Below the pieces are notes generated by a model. It was given only the letters and a program-made list of their open reading frames with translations, did not search any database and had not been told where the DNA came from. A stretch of 64,000 nt of DNA from Taxawa tesnikishii (nom. ined.). Its lineage: Eukaryota; Ascomycota; Dothideomycetes; Dothideales. Below, one piece after another: positions 23,668 to 34,654 of this stretch. Made by a program: the position numbers and the translations under genes. Location: assembly GCA_030247885.1 (NCBI GenBank), contig JAPDRO010000008.1, positions 372,001-436,000 on the forward strand, given 5' to 3'. Numbering within the stretch: position 1 is the stretch's first letter; each line of letters starts with the position of its first letter.

Positions 23668-24582
23668 TTACTTCTTGTCGATAGTGGTGTACCTCAAGTA
23701 CGGCTTGACCTCGCGGACGTTGTCCTGTCCGAACTTCTTCTTCGCATCTGCAGTTGAAACGGAGGGTGGCACAATAACATCGTCACCGACCTATGATTCA
23801 GTGTCAGCAACACGATGCGCAACTCGCCTCCTCCAAAGAAGTCAAACGTGCCTGCCAGTCAATGGGCGTAGTAACGCCCTTCTTGTCGCCGGTCTGTAGC
23901 GAGTCGATAACTCTGAGCACCTCAGCCGAGTTCCTGCCCGTCGAAGCAGGGTACATCATAGTCAGCCTGATCTTCTTGCTGGGGTCGATGATGAAGACGG
24001 AACGGATGGTGAACGCAATGCCCTTCTGGTCAATGTTGTCGAGATCCTGCTGGTCAATCATGTCGTACAGGAACGCGACTTTGCGGTCCGCGTCTCCAAT
24101 GATGGGGAACTGCAGGTTGGTGTTTGAGATCTCGTTGATGTCCTCGATCCACTTCTCGTGCGAGCCGATGTCGTTCGCGCTCAGTCCGATCATCTTGACC
24201 CCGCGGCGGTCGAACTCATCCTTCATCTTCGCGAACGCGCCGAGTTCGGTCGTGCATACTGGGGTGAAGTCGGCGGGATGAGAGAAGAGAATGGTCCAGT
24301 TGTTGCCGATGAAGTCGTGAAAGTCAATGTCACCCTGGCGCTGTTGTAAGCATGCGCTGTCGTGGCCGTCGGGGCATACGCGCGTACGTGAGTCGTCTTG
24401 GCTTGGAAGTTCGGCGCCAGAGAGCCCAGTCTGAGACGAGGCTGCTCAGCAGGTACTGCCAGACCGCGGCGAAGGGCGAAGGGCGCGATCGGGGCCACTC
24501 TGCTAACGAATGGCTGGCGCACGGCAGCGCGGCTGGCTTGTGTGAATGCTCTTGGAGCTGTTCGGGAGAAGAGAGATGCCAT
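23668..24582 (-). CDS. PRX1: Mitochondrial 1-Cys peroxiredoxin (Prx6 type)
   Basis: This thiol peroxidase reduces hydrogen peroxide and organic peroxides in the mitochondrial matrix. Three exons (24582-24388, 24340-23852, 23790-23668) give 268 aa with an intact frame. The first 45 residues are rich in Arg, Ser and Ala with no acids until GLAVPAEQP, as expected for a mitochondrial presequence. The peroxidatic cysteine lies in HPADFTPVCTTE. Downstream are GLSANDIGSHEKWIEDI and the Prx6-like C-terminal arm ending REVKPYLRYTTIDKK. The second intron (23791-23851) appears to use a GC donor: CAG|GCACGT, acceptor ATAG. Only this junction joins PIDWQ to VGDDVIVPPSVS in frame. The gene is divergent from a short-chain dehydrogenase. 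Confidence 0.92.
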
Positions 24583-25190
24583 TGTGGTGTATATCGAGTT
24601 GGTGGAGAGTGAAAACAAGACTGAGATGAAACACTGCCCGAGAGGTTCAAAGGATCGCTAGAATGGCGTCATGGCGAACAGATTTCCTATCGGTACGAAC
24701 ACACATATAGCACATATGGGCCTCCGTAGGCGTCTGCAAGGGACCGTCTCGTTTCCGCTGCTCTTCTTGTTCTTGTTCTTCTTCTTGTTCTTCTTTCTTC
24801 TCCTACATCAACAACTGCCGGCGCACTACCACGTACAGCAGCGCTGAAGGTCCATCTCAAGGACAGTACTCGAAGGGAAGGGGGAATCGCAGAGCGCGAC
24901 ACAGTGCAACAGCTCTCGCAATGCCCGTCCGGACCGTCCGCCCCTCCATTCATTCGATCAATCCGCACAGCGGCCTTGTTCCGCTGCGTCTGCGGAAACA
25001 TGTACCCAGTAGCTGTCCCCGCGGTCGGGATCAACATACATGGCGGGCAGTTCCACTCTCGCAAAGAGGTCGAGTAAACACTTATTCGTCTCCATTCTCT
25101 GTTCTTTCGCAACACACGTTCTAGGAGACAACACCCCCTGTCCCAGTCAAGCAACTCAATTCCAGTCCTGTCACCTGCACTCCGTACAAG
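24583..25190. other. Divergent promoter region PRX1 / SDR gene with (TTCTTG)n tract
   Basis: 608 bases between two start codons. The plus strand has a pyrimidine-rich tract of TTCTTG-like units at about 24763-24804. Such tracts are common near fungal transcription starts. Nothing else recognised. Confidence 0.5.
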
Positions 25191-26048
25191 ATGTCAGTTC
25201 AAAAGGTCGCCTTGATCACCGCAGGCACAGCAGGCTTGGGGGCACAGATAGCCCGAGTCTTTGCGCCAGACTATAGAGTCGTACGTACGGGTGTACATGT
25301 GCTCTGCGTTTCCTGCTAATCAAGCCCCAGGTGATCAACTTTGCCAACAACGCATCTCGTGCCTCTGCCCTGATCGATGAGCTTAACAAGATCCCTTCCA
25401 ATGCTTCCTCTCCCGAATCACCCCGCTTCCACGCCATACAGGCCGATGTAGGAGATCGCTCTGCGATACAGAAGCTAGTGTCGGAAACTGTCAGCACCAT
25501 GGGACGGTTAGACGTTGTCGTCTCAAACGTAGGATGGACGCGCATCACAAACTTCGCCAACCTTGAAGAGGGCGTGATCGATGAGGACTGGGACAAGTGC
25601 TTCTTGTACAACGTCAAGTCCCACATGTGGCTCGCACACGCAGCACGCGCCGAGCTCGACAAAACCGAGGGCACGTTCATCATCACAGCAAGCGTGGCCG
25701 GTGTGAAACCCAGCGGAAGTTCGCTGCCCTATTCCGTTACCAAAGCTGCCGCTATCCATCTGTCAAAAGCATTGGCCGTCATATGCGCACCAAAGATACG
25801 GGTCAACAGCGTGTCGCCTGGCATGATGCTTACCGAGTGGGGGATGAAGTTCCCCGAGGCAAAGAGACAGGCCGCGACGAACAACACCAAGCTGAAGAGG
25901 CTGGCTGCTGTCGAGGTATGTGACACCTCCCGGTCACAGGACGCAATACTGACCCGCACAGGATGTTGCGGAACAGGTCAGGATCCTTGCCATGAGCCGT
26001 TCAATTACCGGACAGAATATTTGCATAGATGGCGGCTCATCCGTGTAG
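25191..26048 (+). CDS. Short-chain dehydrogenase/reductase (SDR family)
   Basis: A classical NAD(P)(H)-dependent SDR oxidoreductase. Exons 25191-25280, 25331-25915 and 25962-26048 give 253 aa, normal length with no frame break. The N-terminal cofactor motif reads TAGTAGLGAQIA (TGxxxGxG pattern with Ala at the second position). VSNVGW occupies the NNAG position. The catalytic residues are Ser in ITASVAGVK and Tyr/Lys in YSVTKAA. SPGMMLTEWG follows, and the end is GQNICIDGGSSV, typical of the family. The substrate cannot be deduced. No biosynthetic partner genes lie nearby, so a stand-alone metabolic or detoxifying role is most likely. Confidence 0.88.
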
Positions 26049-26751
26049 AACGATGCAAGTGAAGGGAAAATACCATTCTCGTCTGTACTATCGTACTTCG
26101 AGAGCGGAAAGGGCCGCCTGGATTCGGATCTTCCTCCGAATATTGTCATATGGGACACGATAGAATCTGAAATCATTTCACCTTTGCCAGTTGTATACGT
26201 TTTGGGACATTGCTTCTCGCTTGCTATTCCCCTGCGAGCCGTCGCATGATTACACAACGGAGTACAAACCTGCATCCGTGTACCGGTGCGCACCCACTTG
26301 CCGCCTGTCGCTCCGTTCGGTTTCCTGCAGAAGCGTTTGCGATCACGGATTGCATGGACAGATGGTACCTGTGTTTCTCAACAGTCTGGCGGTCAGGTTA
26401 CCGCTTGCGTTCCAGCAAACCCTCATTTCGGAAATGTTGCGAGGCCTGGTCTTTGGAGGTGTTGTGCACCACTGACATGGCAAGAGCACACGGTCGTTCT
26501 TGAGCGAATCAGGATGTCGTACTTCTTTGCTGCCTTCTTGGTATACGACGGACAGACCAAACCCAGACTAGCTCTCTCCCTGGTACAGCAGGGTTTCAGA
26601 ATCCCTTGTTGTCGCTCCCTTCCATACATAAATCGAACTTCCCTTCCCTTCCTCCCGTCTCCAATCATCGCAACATCATCTTCAGAGATCCACCATCCAT
26701 TCAAAGTTCTGCGCAGGTCTATACTCGACGACGGAAAACACCAAAGTCACC
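26049..26751. other. Intergenic region upstream of the secreted-protein gene
   Basis: 703 bases between two plus-strand genes. A TATA-like ATACATAAAT lies about 130 bases before the secreted-protein start (near 26624-26633). No gene recognised. Confidence 0.4.
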
Positions 26752-27262
26752 ATGAAGACTTCGATTCTGCTTTCTTTCCTCGCCGCAAGCGGTCTCGGTC
26801 TCAGTGCCGCCCTCCCAGAGCCAGCCAAACAGGCGCCGTCAATCATCTGTATCTACATGACTAGAGACATCAACTGGGCCGGGGAGGTCAAAACTTCTGC
26901 GGAAGTCCCGGACTCTGCTGTGTGTATTCCTCCAAACCCCATCCTCCCTACGACGCTCGATCTCCGACTGGACGAGTGGCTGACGTTCACCGTAGACAAC
27001 TTGCCCGCCGACTGGAACGATGTTGTCAGCTCTGCAGGCTCGGATGCTGGATCCAGCTGTGTGCTGTACCAGTAAGTCCTCGTCGCTTACCGCCCCTCGA
27101 GACTGCTACGCCCCCTGGATTTGGACCCTCCTTGGATCAGCTGACACGCATCGCAGGGATATCCAGTGCAGCGGAAGAACACTCACCGTTGGAAATCCCG
27201 GGTTCGATGACCTTGTGGGACAGAACTTCAACGATGTCGCCAGCAGTTGGATCTGTTATTGA
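26752..27262 (+). CDS. Small secreted protein, beta/gamma-crystallin-like
   Basis: Two exons (26752-27071 and 27157-27262, 85-nt intron) encode 141 aa. The start MKTSILLSFLAASGLGLSAALP is a clear signal peptide, probably cut after the Ala-rich stretch. The mature part of about 120 residues has five cysteines and no membrane segment. Its second half, CVLYQDIQCSGRTLTVG then FNDVASSWICY, follows the pattern of beta/gamma-crystallin Greek-key motifs (Tyr-x-Asp-x-Cys-x-Gly and Phe-Asn-Asp-x-x-Ser-Ser-Trp). These folds occur in some small secreted microbial proteins. The fold is my inference from the motif; the function is not known. It could act outside the cell against other microbes or in host interaction. 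It borders the accessory-looking stretch with the HET and CFEM genes. Confidence 0.75.
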
Positions 27263-27876
27263 CACTGTCGAGAGATGGTGTCGGAAATAAGAACGAACGG
27301 AGCTTGTTGTTTCGACGTGATTCATGGTTCGCTGAGGGAGGTTTATGGTTTGTTTGCCTAATAATTCTTTTTATGCAAGTGTTTTCTTCATTCGCTTAAG
27401 TATGAGAGGTTACTCGTCCTCGTGAACTTATCCGTCTCGCTCATCTGCGATCTCTCAGTATGAGTCTGATCTGTCCCAAGACTCCCGAATTTTTTCTTCC
27501 AACAAGAAACGGAATTGGTTTATAGCGGGAAATTCACAATTGCTGGAATTGATGAGAAAAAGGAAGCGGGCGTGGATCGATTCGGAGGATGTTGAACACA
27601 AATGCCTTGCTAAATGCCTAGTCCGCTCTTATAGCGGAAAAAGCCGTTGGGAAGCAATACCCTTGGTGAACATCAAACGTTTCTCACAGAATCAGTTCTC
27701 ATTAGTTCACTGTCTTCTGTTGTAAAGCAACGGTGTTAAACAGTAAGATGGAAAAGACCCAGCTGGTCGCCTCCCCAAGTCCATCGGCGGCGCCCATGCT
27801 TGTCTGATCAGCAATGAAGCCATTCAGTGCTCTCCATAGTTAGCTCAACCGACGAACCGACTGCTATGACAAGGCG

Positions 27877-28074
27877 GCAGCATTGCTGCTATGTTCGCGT
27901 ATGAACAACGCATGGCGCGGCTAGACTATGCCATGCATGACCCCTGGTGCTAGGACGCAGCTACAGACGTAGCAAGTCCTAGCATATAGGCCTCTATGAG
28001 TGCCTGCGTAGCTATGGAGTCGCATCACGATAGCAGCCGGTCAGTCAACTGAACAGACTGTTGATCACTGAACC
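27877..28074. other. Cluster of consecutive inverted repeats (hairpin-rich segment)
   Basis: Five neighbouring inverted repeats lie in about 200 bases of the convergent gap between the secreted-protein gene and the HET gene. They are GCAGCA-T-TGCTGC (27877-27889), TGTTC/GAACA (27892-27907), GCATGGC/GCCATGC (27910-27936), TGCTAGGAC/GTCCTAGCA enclosing GCTAC-AGAC-GTAGC (27948-27984), and a bulged GGT-CAGT-CAAC / GTTG-CACTG-ACC stem (28039-28074). The fourth is the strongest: 9 bp plus an inner 5 bp. No open frame covers the segment. It could be a structured RNA, a decayed mobile-element end, or partly chance. Confidence 0.4.
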
Positions 28075-28149
28075 CCTTTTCATGCTTTCGCTGGCTGGGG
28101 GACTTATGGGTATTGTCTGTTCAACGTCATTCTGCGGTACTGTCGTCTA

Positions 28150-30050
28150 CTACCATGATGGAAGATTCCATGGAATGATCGCCGGCTTTTTGAAATCCTT
28201 TGATGAGAACCACAGTCCGTTTATCCAGTCGTGTGGGTAAAGCCGGGCTGTTTCATCCGTGTCCGGGTTCTCCCACCCCACCCCAAGTGAGACGGTCTTG
28301 TACACCCCGTAGATGTTGTTTTCATGCTCGCGGGAGATATCCGAGCAGCTGGTGAAAATATTCGTCGCTGTGTTGCGGCGGCAAATGAATAACGCGCAGG
28401 ATGATCCGGTCATGCCGTCTCCAATTGTGTAAGCCGGTCGCAGCGCATATCCAGGTTTTGGGTCCAAACAAAATTCAACGACGGCCTCGAACATTTTTTC
28501 TCTATACCCGGCGCTGGGACCGGTGGCATCAGGATCGTAACTGCTCAAGCGACCTGCCAGTGCATGATGGTTCTGTCGCTTGAGAAGTCTGATCAAGTAT
28601 CCACGAGGGTCCCTGCCTTTGTAACGATGTACTTGCAGGTCTTCTTGCACTGCCCAGAGCCAGCCTTCAGTCTCCGTGCCCTCCTCGGTCAGATGGACGT
28701 CACTCAGCCGGTAACTCGTTATTGAACTTGTTTGGTACCTTGTTCCCGGAGGTTGGAACCTGTCAAAGAGATGTCTGTCGAGGTAATCCAGTGCTGTGCT
28801 CTGAGACAACCTGTCTTCTTTGCGAAGGTGCTTTCTGTCTCCAACAAAGACCTCGCCGTTCATACAGCACAGCGTCACAATACAAGCACTCAGACTGTAT
28901 CTGCCTTCGGCGCATCTGTAAGTGTCCAACCTTTCTGAGTACTTCAGACAATTGGCTGCCATAGCAAGTAGATCCTCAGCGTATTGGCATTCCGTGTGTC
29001 GGACGAGGTCTTCTAAAACATAATGGGTGCTGCTCCGATAGACAGACACCTGAGATCCGGAGTGATCTGGTACCCTAAGACTGTTCAAGAGATTGTATTG
29101 CTTGAGCCTGGCCACAACATCTCGCAGAGTGGAGAACTCTGAAATTTGTTCAAGACCACATGCCAGAGAAAGGTGAGTAGCCGCTTGCTTCAGACGGTAA
29201 GCCGGTATCTGAAGCTCTCCTGAAATACTCCCGAACATTTTCGTATCGGACCGCAACTTCTTACCATCAGCAGATGCATAGGGATTAACAAAAACATATC
29301 CTTTCCTGCACAATATTCTTCCTGAAATATCCACGCTCGATGCCACCATCTGTCCGAGACAATAAGCCTCAGCACTTCAACGATGGCCCCGATGTTGAGT
29401 CCCGCCTCGGCCGAGAAGACGTCCGGATCAGTGAAATCGGTCTGGAAGAGTACCTTTAGGGCGTCAAGATACTCTTGCTTCTCAATCGTGACGCCCAGAA
29501 GCCCGAGCGCACGTTTGGCGTTGCGATAGACAAGGTCCATGGCCTGAATGCCGAGCGACTGGTCCCTAGATCCGTACGACTGATCAATACACTCCTGATC
29601 GATCCAGATGTAGCGAATCCTGTGCGCCCGTGCAAAGGAAACCGCACGATCGAAGTGTTTTGAATTGACTTTACTGGTATGCTCTCCATCTGAGCCTGTG
29701 ACCTCGTAGGCGGTTTGATTGGTGCTCCAGTCAGTGTAGTCGCAAGGGTAGGATATAGCGAGATAAGCATCGTCGTCCGCAGTCTCGCCCTGTTCAAAAA
29801 GACGTAGAGACCTGTTGGTAGACAAACGACGTCGTTTCCTCTTGCGACCGGCCGCAAACTCCACCGAGCTTGGAATGCGCAGGAGACGCAGCTTCTGAGC
29901 CCACTGAATGGCATCCTTCCGTCCGATTGTCAGCTCTTGTATACCGCAAAGCTTGGATATGAAAGCTTGAGACGACGGAAATATGTCGCCGAGTGAGCGC
30001 TCGGTATCGTTGTCCATATGTGATCTCGAATCATCTTCGGCGGATGTCAT
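28150..30050 (-). CDS. HET-domain (heterokaryon incompatibility-type) protein
   Basis: This HET-domain protein belongs to the large fungal family that includes regulators of non-self recognition and programmed cell death after hyphal fusion. It starts at ATG 30050 (MTSAEDDSRSHMDND) and runs as a single exon of about 633 aa. The N-terminal region has a basic patch (GRKRKRRRL). The HET core includes DDAYLAISYPCDYTDWS, RIRYIWIDQECIDQ, AMDLVYRNAKRALGLLG and RWWHRAWIFQEEY. A long C-terminal region of unknown fold ends DWINGLWFSSKDF. The reading frame is interrupted once in the middle. Because many neighbouring conserved genes show similar interruptions, this does not by itself show that the gene is dead. 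No NACHT, WD or other partner domain was seen. HET genes are often strain-variable. Confidence 0.85.
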
Positions 30051-30551
30051 TTGTAACGATTGCCCTCATCACTGCAAGCGCTGAGCCGAAAGGTGGGTCG
30101 TAGGATGGCAAAGGCGCTGTGAAGCGTTGAGACGGTCCGCAATTGTCTTGACGTGAAACTGGAGGTTCAGCCGCACGTGGCCCTCATTTCAGCCCTATCC
30201 TGTCCTGTACTATCTTGTCGAACTCGCTGGACGCCTAATGATGCATTTGGCTAGCGAATTGGTTCTAGATTACTAGGCAGAAAAAGCGTTGGTATACAAC
30301 CACTTTATTATGTCCCCGAAAGGTGGTTCCTGACTCGCGACAACCGCTCGAACCGATGGCCAGAAGAGCAACACCTAGACTGAGACTATTGTGGATGACG
30401 AGAGGCGGGTGGGACTTCTCAATCTTCTCCTAGTGAGAGACCTATCATAGCTACGAGTAAACGTGGAAGACATAAAGATATATCCCTCCGCCAGTCAGGT
30501 CAAGTCCATCCACCACACCACGAAACCAAAGACGAACATTAATTAGACAAC
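30051..30551. other. Intergenic region between the HET gene and the sulfotransferase relic
   Basis: About 500 bases containing the HET promoter. No open frame with a recognisable domain, no repeat noticed. Confidence 0.45.
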
Positions 30552-30977
30552 ATGATTGCTCTTTCACCTTTCCGCACAGCACCACTTCAGGTACGTTCAC
30601 TCGAGGTCTTCCGTACAGCAATGCGGTCCATGTACTCAGTCTGCCAACTTCCAGGTTACTCGACATGGCACCGCTTCGATATTGTTGGTCAACCGTTAAC
30701 AGGAGCGCCCGTCGAAGCTCTCGTTAATGCGGAATTCTACTCAAACGGCAATGGAGAACCGCTACGAAGAGAGCAATGGGACGCTATATTCGGAGATTAC
30801 GATGCACTCTGCGGCGTGCCCGTTTACCGAGAGATTGTTGCAGCATGAGCTGGGCAGCGGCTGGGAACCACTATGCGATTTCCTGGGCAAAGATGTGCCG
30901 GAGGTGGGATCCCCGCATGTGAACGAGTCCAAGGAGCTGCACGCGTGGGTAAGGCCTGTAACAGTTCTGTTGAGATG
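30552..30977 (+). pseudogene. Relic of a sulfotransferase-like (Sulfotransfer_4) gene with an internal deletion
   Basis: The first frame (30552-30848) reads like the N-terminal third of fungal P-loop sulfotransferase-like proteins: SLEVFRTAMRSMYS in place of a GTGTRS-type loop, then GYSTWHRFDIVG, REQWDAIFGDYDALCGVPVYREI. It stops there. Immediately downstream, in another frame, comes the family's C-terminal signature GWEPLCDFLGKDVPEV and HVNESKELHAWV (30842-30952). The middle of the protein, normally well over 100 residues, is missing. A splice cannot supply absent sequence, so this is a deleted relic, unlike the single-base slips seen in neighbouring genes. It lies against the 3' end of RRP4. 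Confidence 0.7.
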
Positions 30978-31040
30978 ATCTGGTGCGAGGTTTGCGGCGC
31001 GATGTTGCTCTTTCGAATGGAAACGGGAATAGTGTCCTGC

Positions 31041-32052
<1,012 letters not shown>

Positions 32053-33107
32053 GATAGCTGGATGCTTCTGTTTCCCTTGCGCTTGGTTCGTTCTGCAAAC
32101 GCAGCAGGTGTCTTGGAAGCGAGAAAGTTGCTGTGGGGTGACGCTGTGTTGCTCTTGGCAGAATTTCACCGCCCGTGGTGAGCACGGACCGGACTTCGCA
32201 GGAACAACTCCGCCTTCAGGGTTGCGGAAATCCGTTATTCCCTTCATCAAAGCTCGAAGACTGAGCCAAGTAGCGCTATACAACAACTGAAATGCGCTAA
32301 GCTAGTCGTGTCTCGCCCAGACCTCGCTGAGACTGAAGAGCGAAAGTTTAAGCTGTGCCAATGGGAAGGAAGAAGATGCAGTGTAACGTGCCACAGTTAT
32401 CTCCCAATCAACGCGAATTATCATGCCATGCATCAGAAGCATTGATCGCTTTACTCGACTTGCAAGCATCCCGTTCTTGACTGCAGGAACCCGTCGCTGT
32501 GAGGATGCGGCACAGCGTCATCACCATAACAAATGGCTTGCGAGCAGGGGTATGAGCACTACAACAGAATTGGACCTGTATCCCAGCTTCATTTCCTTGG
32601 TACCCTTGGCGTTGACAGAGAACTCGAGCCTGGCAACGCAGTATCGCGGCGGAACACACAAACAGCGGAGCAGAGCAAGACGTGTTAAGAATTTGCAGAC
32701 AACGAAACGAACGACTACAAGCTCTGCGTCCAGACTGCTAGGGAACACGACTTTGCATCCATGAAGCACTCGTATCGAGGAGTGTCAACATCGCCTGGCT
32801 CTTGTGCTGCCTTCCGACAAGCCACGGTGTGCAGGCCAAGTCGGATAGACATGAACAACTTCTAAGACGGGGATATCGAGCATCGTCTCTAGGCACTGCA
32901 AGCCACCATATGCTCCTCCAACTCTCTCGGTCGTGTCACAGGTAATGTGTGGCTGGCTTGTTGCTTCTCTCCCCGTTGCCAGAGGTACAAATAGGTACTG
33001 CGTCCTTGCTCCTGATTTCCTGTCGCAACAAAGGCATCAGAACACCATATATCAACAACTCAGCTACACCAACACTCGTTTGCTCCACTCCCCCATCAAT
33101 ACACAAC
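32053..33107. other. Intergenic region RRP4 / CFEM gene
   Basis: About 1 kb between divergently oriented genes. Only short frames without domains. A TATA-like CCATATATC sits about 60 bases before the CFEM gene start (33045-33053). Confidence 0.45.
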
Positions 33108-33670
33108 ATGAAGAACTTCATCACCCTTTCTCTTCTTCCCTTCTTTGCTGCAGCGCTTCCGCAAGCAGCGGACTACGACACAAGCACTCCAGTCTTCTCT
33201 GCAGAGGTGTGGCACAAGTATCACTGCCTCACAGTCGACAAGTTCGAAGCCCTCATCCCAAAATGTGAGCAGACGATCGCCATCATCCTCCATCCCACTC
33301 CGCTAACAACTGCCAGGCTCCTGGGCCTGTGAAGATCTGGCGCTGCGTCACGGTCTCGACGGCTGCTCGCCCAACGATTTCAAATGCCACTGCTCGCACT
33401 CTCAGCGCTTTTCCGATGTGAGTCGATTAACAGAAACTATACGTTGGTTGTATTGCACGGAAGCTGACCGTATTAAAGATCATCGAACCCTGCATCTTCC
33501 CCGGCCAGTCTGTCAATGCAACCTGCTCGGTTGAGGAGTTGAGAGGAGGTGTGCAGCCCGTCGTCACGGAGCTATGCAACTTTTTCAATGCCACCGGCTA
33601 TGCGGACTATCTTGGTTGCTCTCCGAGACTGACGTGGGAGATTGCCATGGCCAAGCTCCGTGGTAACTAA
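33108..33670 (+). CDS. Small secreted CFEM-domain protein
   Basis: Three exons (33108-33264, 33317-33417, 33479-33670) encode 149 aa. The signal peptide is MKNFITLSLLPFFAAALP. The cysteine-rich core fits the fungal CFEM domain: PKCSWACEDLALRHGLDGC, then DFKCHCSH, EPCIFPG, NATCSVEEL and VTELCNFFNATG. The Asp before Gly-Cys lies where heme-binding CFEM proteins carry the iron-ligand Asp. No membrane segment follows, and the C-terminus (WEIAMAKLRGN) is not a GPI signal, so the protein is probably free outside the cell or wall-bound. CFEM proteins act in heme/iron capture, wall integrity or host interaction. Which applies here is unknown. Two asparagine sites (NATC, NATG) could be glycosylated. 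Confidence 0.82.
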
Positions 33671-34654
33671 GTGGATCTTGTGGGCATGTACGGGAAGGCT
33701 CGGTCGTGTTGTGTGACGATACTGTCTGATGCGGTGGCCTGAAGAGATCTTGTAGTCGAGACTTGCCATGTGTAGGAAGCAGAGTAGAACTGGTGTTCCA
33801 AACGAGCAATTCCCCAAAAGATCAACAGCGCGATGCGTCGAAGTGGCTTCCTTGAGTAGATGTCAGTGTTGAAAACTGACGAAGGTTGGCTCGTCTTTCT
33901 GTTGCAAGATCTCTCTAGCAGTGACCCGATCAGGTTTCTCCAATGTTTGTTTATGTTGGTACAGTGTACTTCCATCGTTACACTCACTGTTTGACGAAGC
34001 ACATGACAACACGTCATTTGCCGAGGTAGGTCCCCGCTGCTCTCAGGCTTCCGTCGCCGAAGCTGGTCCATGATTGCGCCCTCTTCACCGACTGGGAGTC
34101 TTGTGAACGAACCTCAATTATCGAAATCCTTCAGAAAACAGCCATCCTTTTTGCCAGGACATTACGAATGTCGTCTTGGCCGTTGTTTCCCTTCCCGCAC
34201 TCAACTTACTACCATGTCTGCTCCCAGCGTCAGGGGAAAGGTTTTGGCACAGGGTTCGCTCATGCGCTTTGACCAACTGTCGGCGGCAAGCGAGAGCTCA
34301 CCTCCGACTGAGTGGAGAAGATGGAAGTGCAGTGTGCGAGGTCTCCAAGTCCCCTCGCACAATCCGCCCTCACACAACCACCGCTGCTGCAACTGACAAC
34401 CTCCTTCTCCATCTGCTCTCTTGAGCTCACAAGGACATGACCGTCTCACCCTCTCGCATGATTCTCCTTCACAGCGCACCAGACAACGCACACTGAAGAT
34501 CGCACATCTGTCGTTGGCGCCTACCGTCAGTCACCGCTCGTCGACAACCACCCTGTCCTCCTATCCACCAGTGTTCGCCTGGCATACGTCGCGCTAGGTG
34601 ACGGCTACTCATCCGCCATATCAAAATCTTCAGGAATACCAAGCCCCCGTCACA
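33671..34654. other. Intergenic region upstream of CTI6
   Basis: Nearly 1 kb. The last 250 bases before CTI6 are pyrimidine-rich on the plus strand (for example CCTCCTTCTCCATCTGCTCTC near 34400), as is usual for fungal promoters and leaders. No gene recognised. Confidence 0.45.

Noticed and set aside
28150-30050. Calling the HET gene a pseudogene because its frame is interrupted
   Set aside because: Essential genes in the same window show the same kind of interruption, so the sequence quality does not allow that conclusion.
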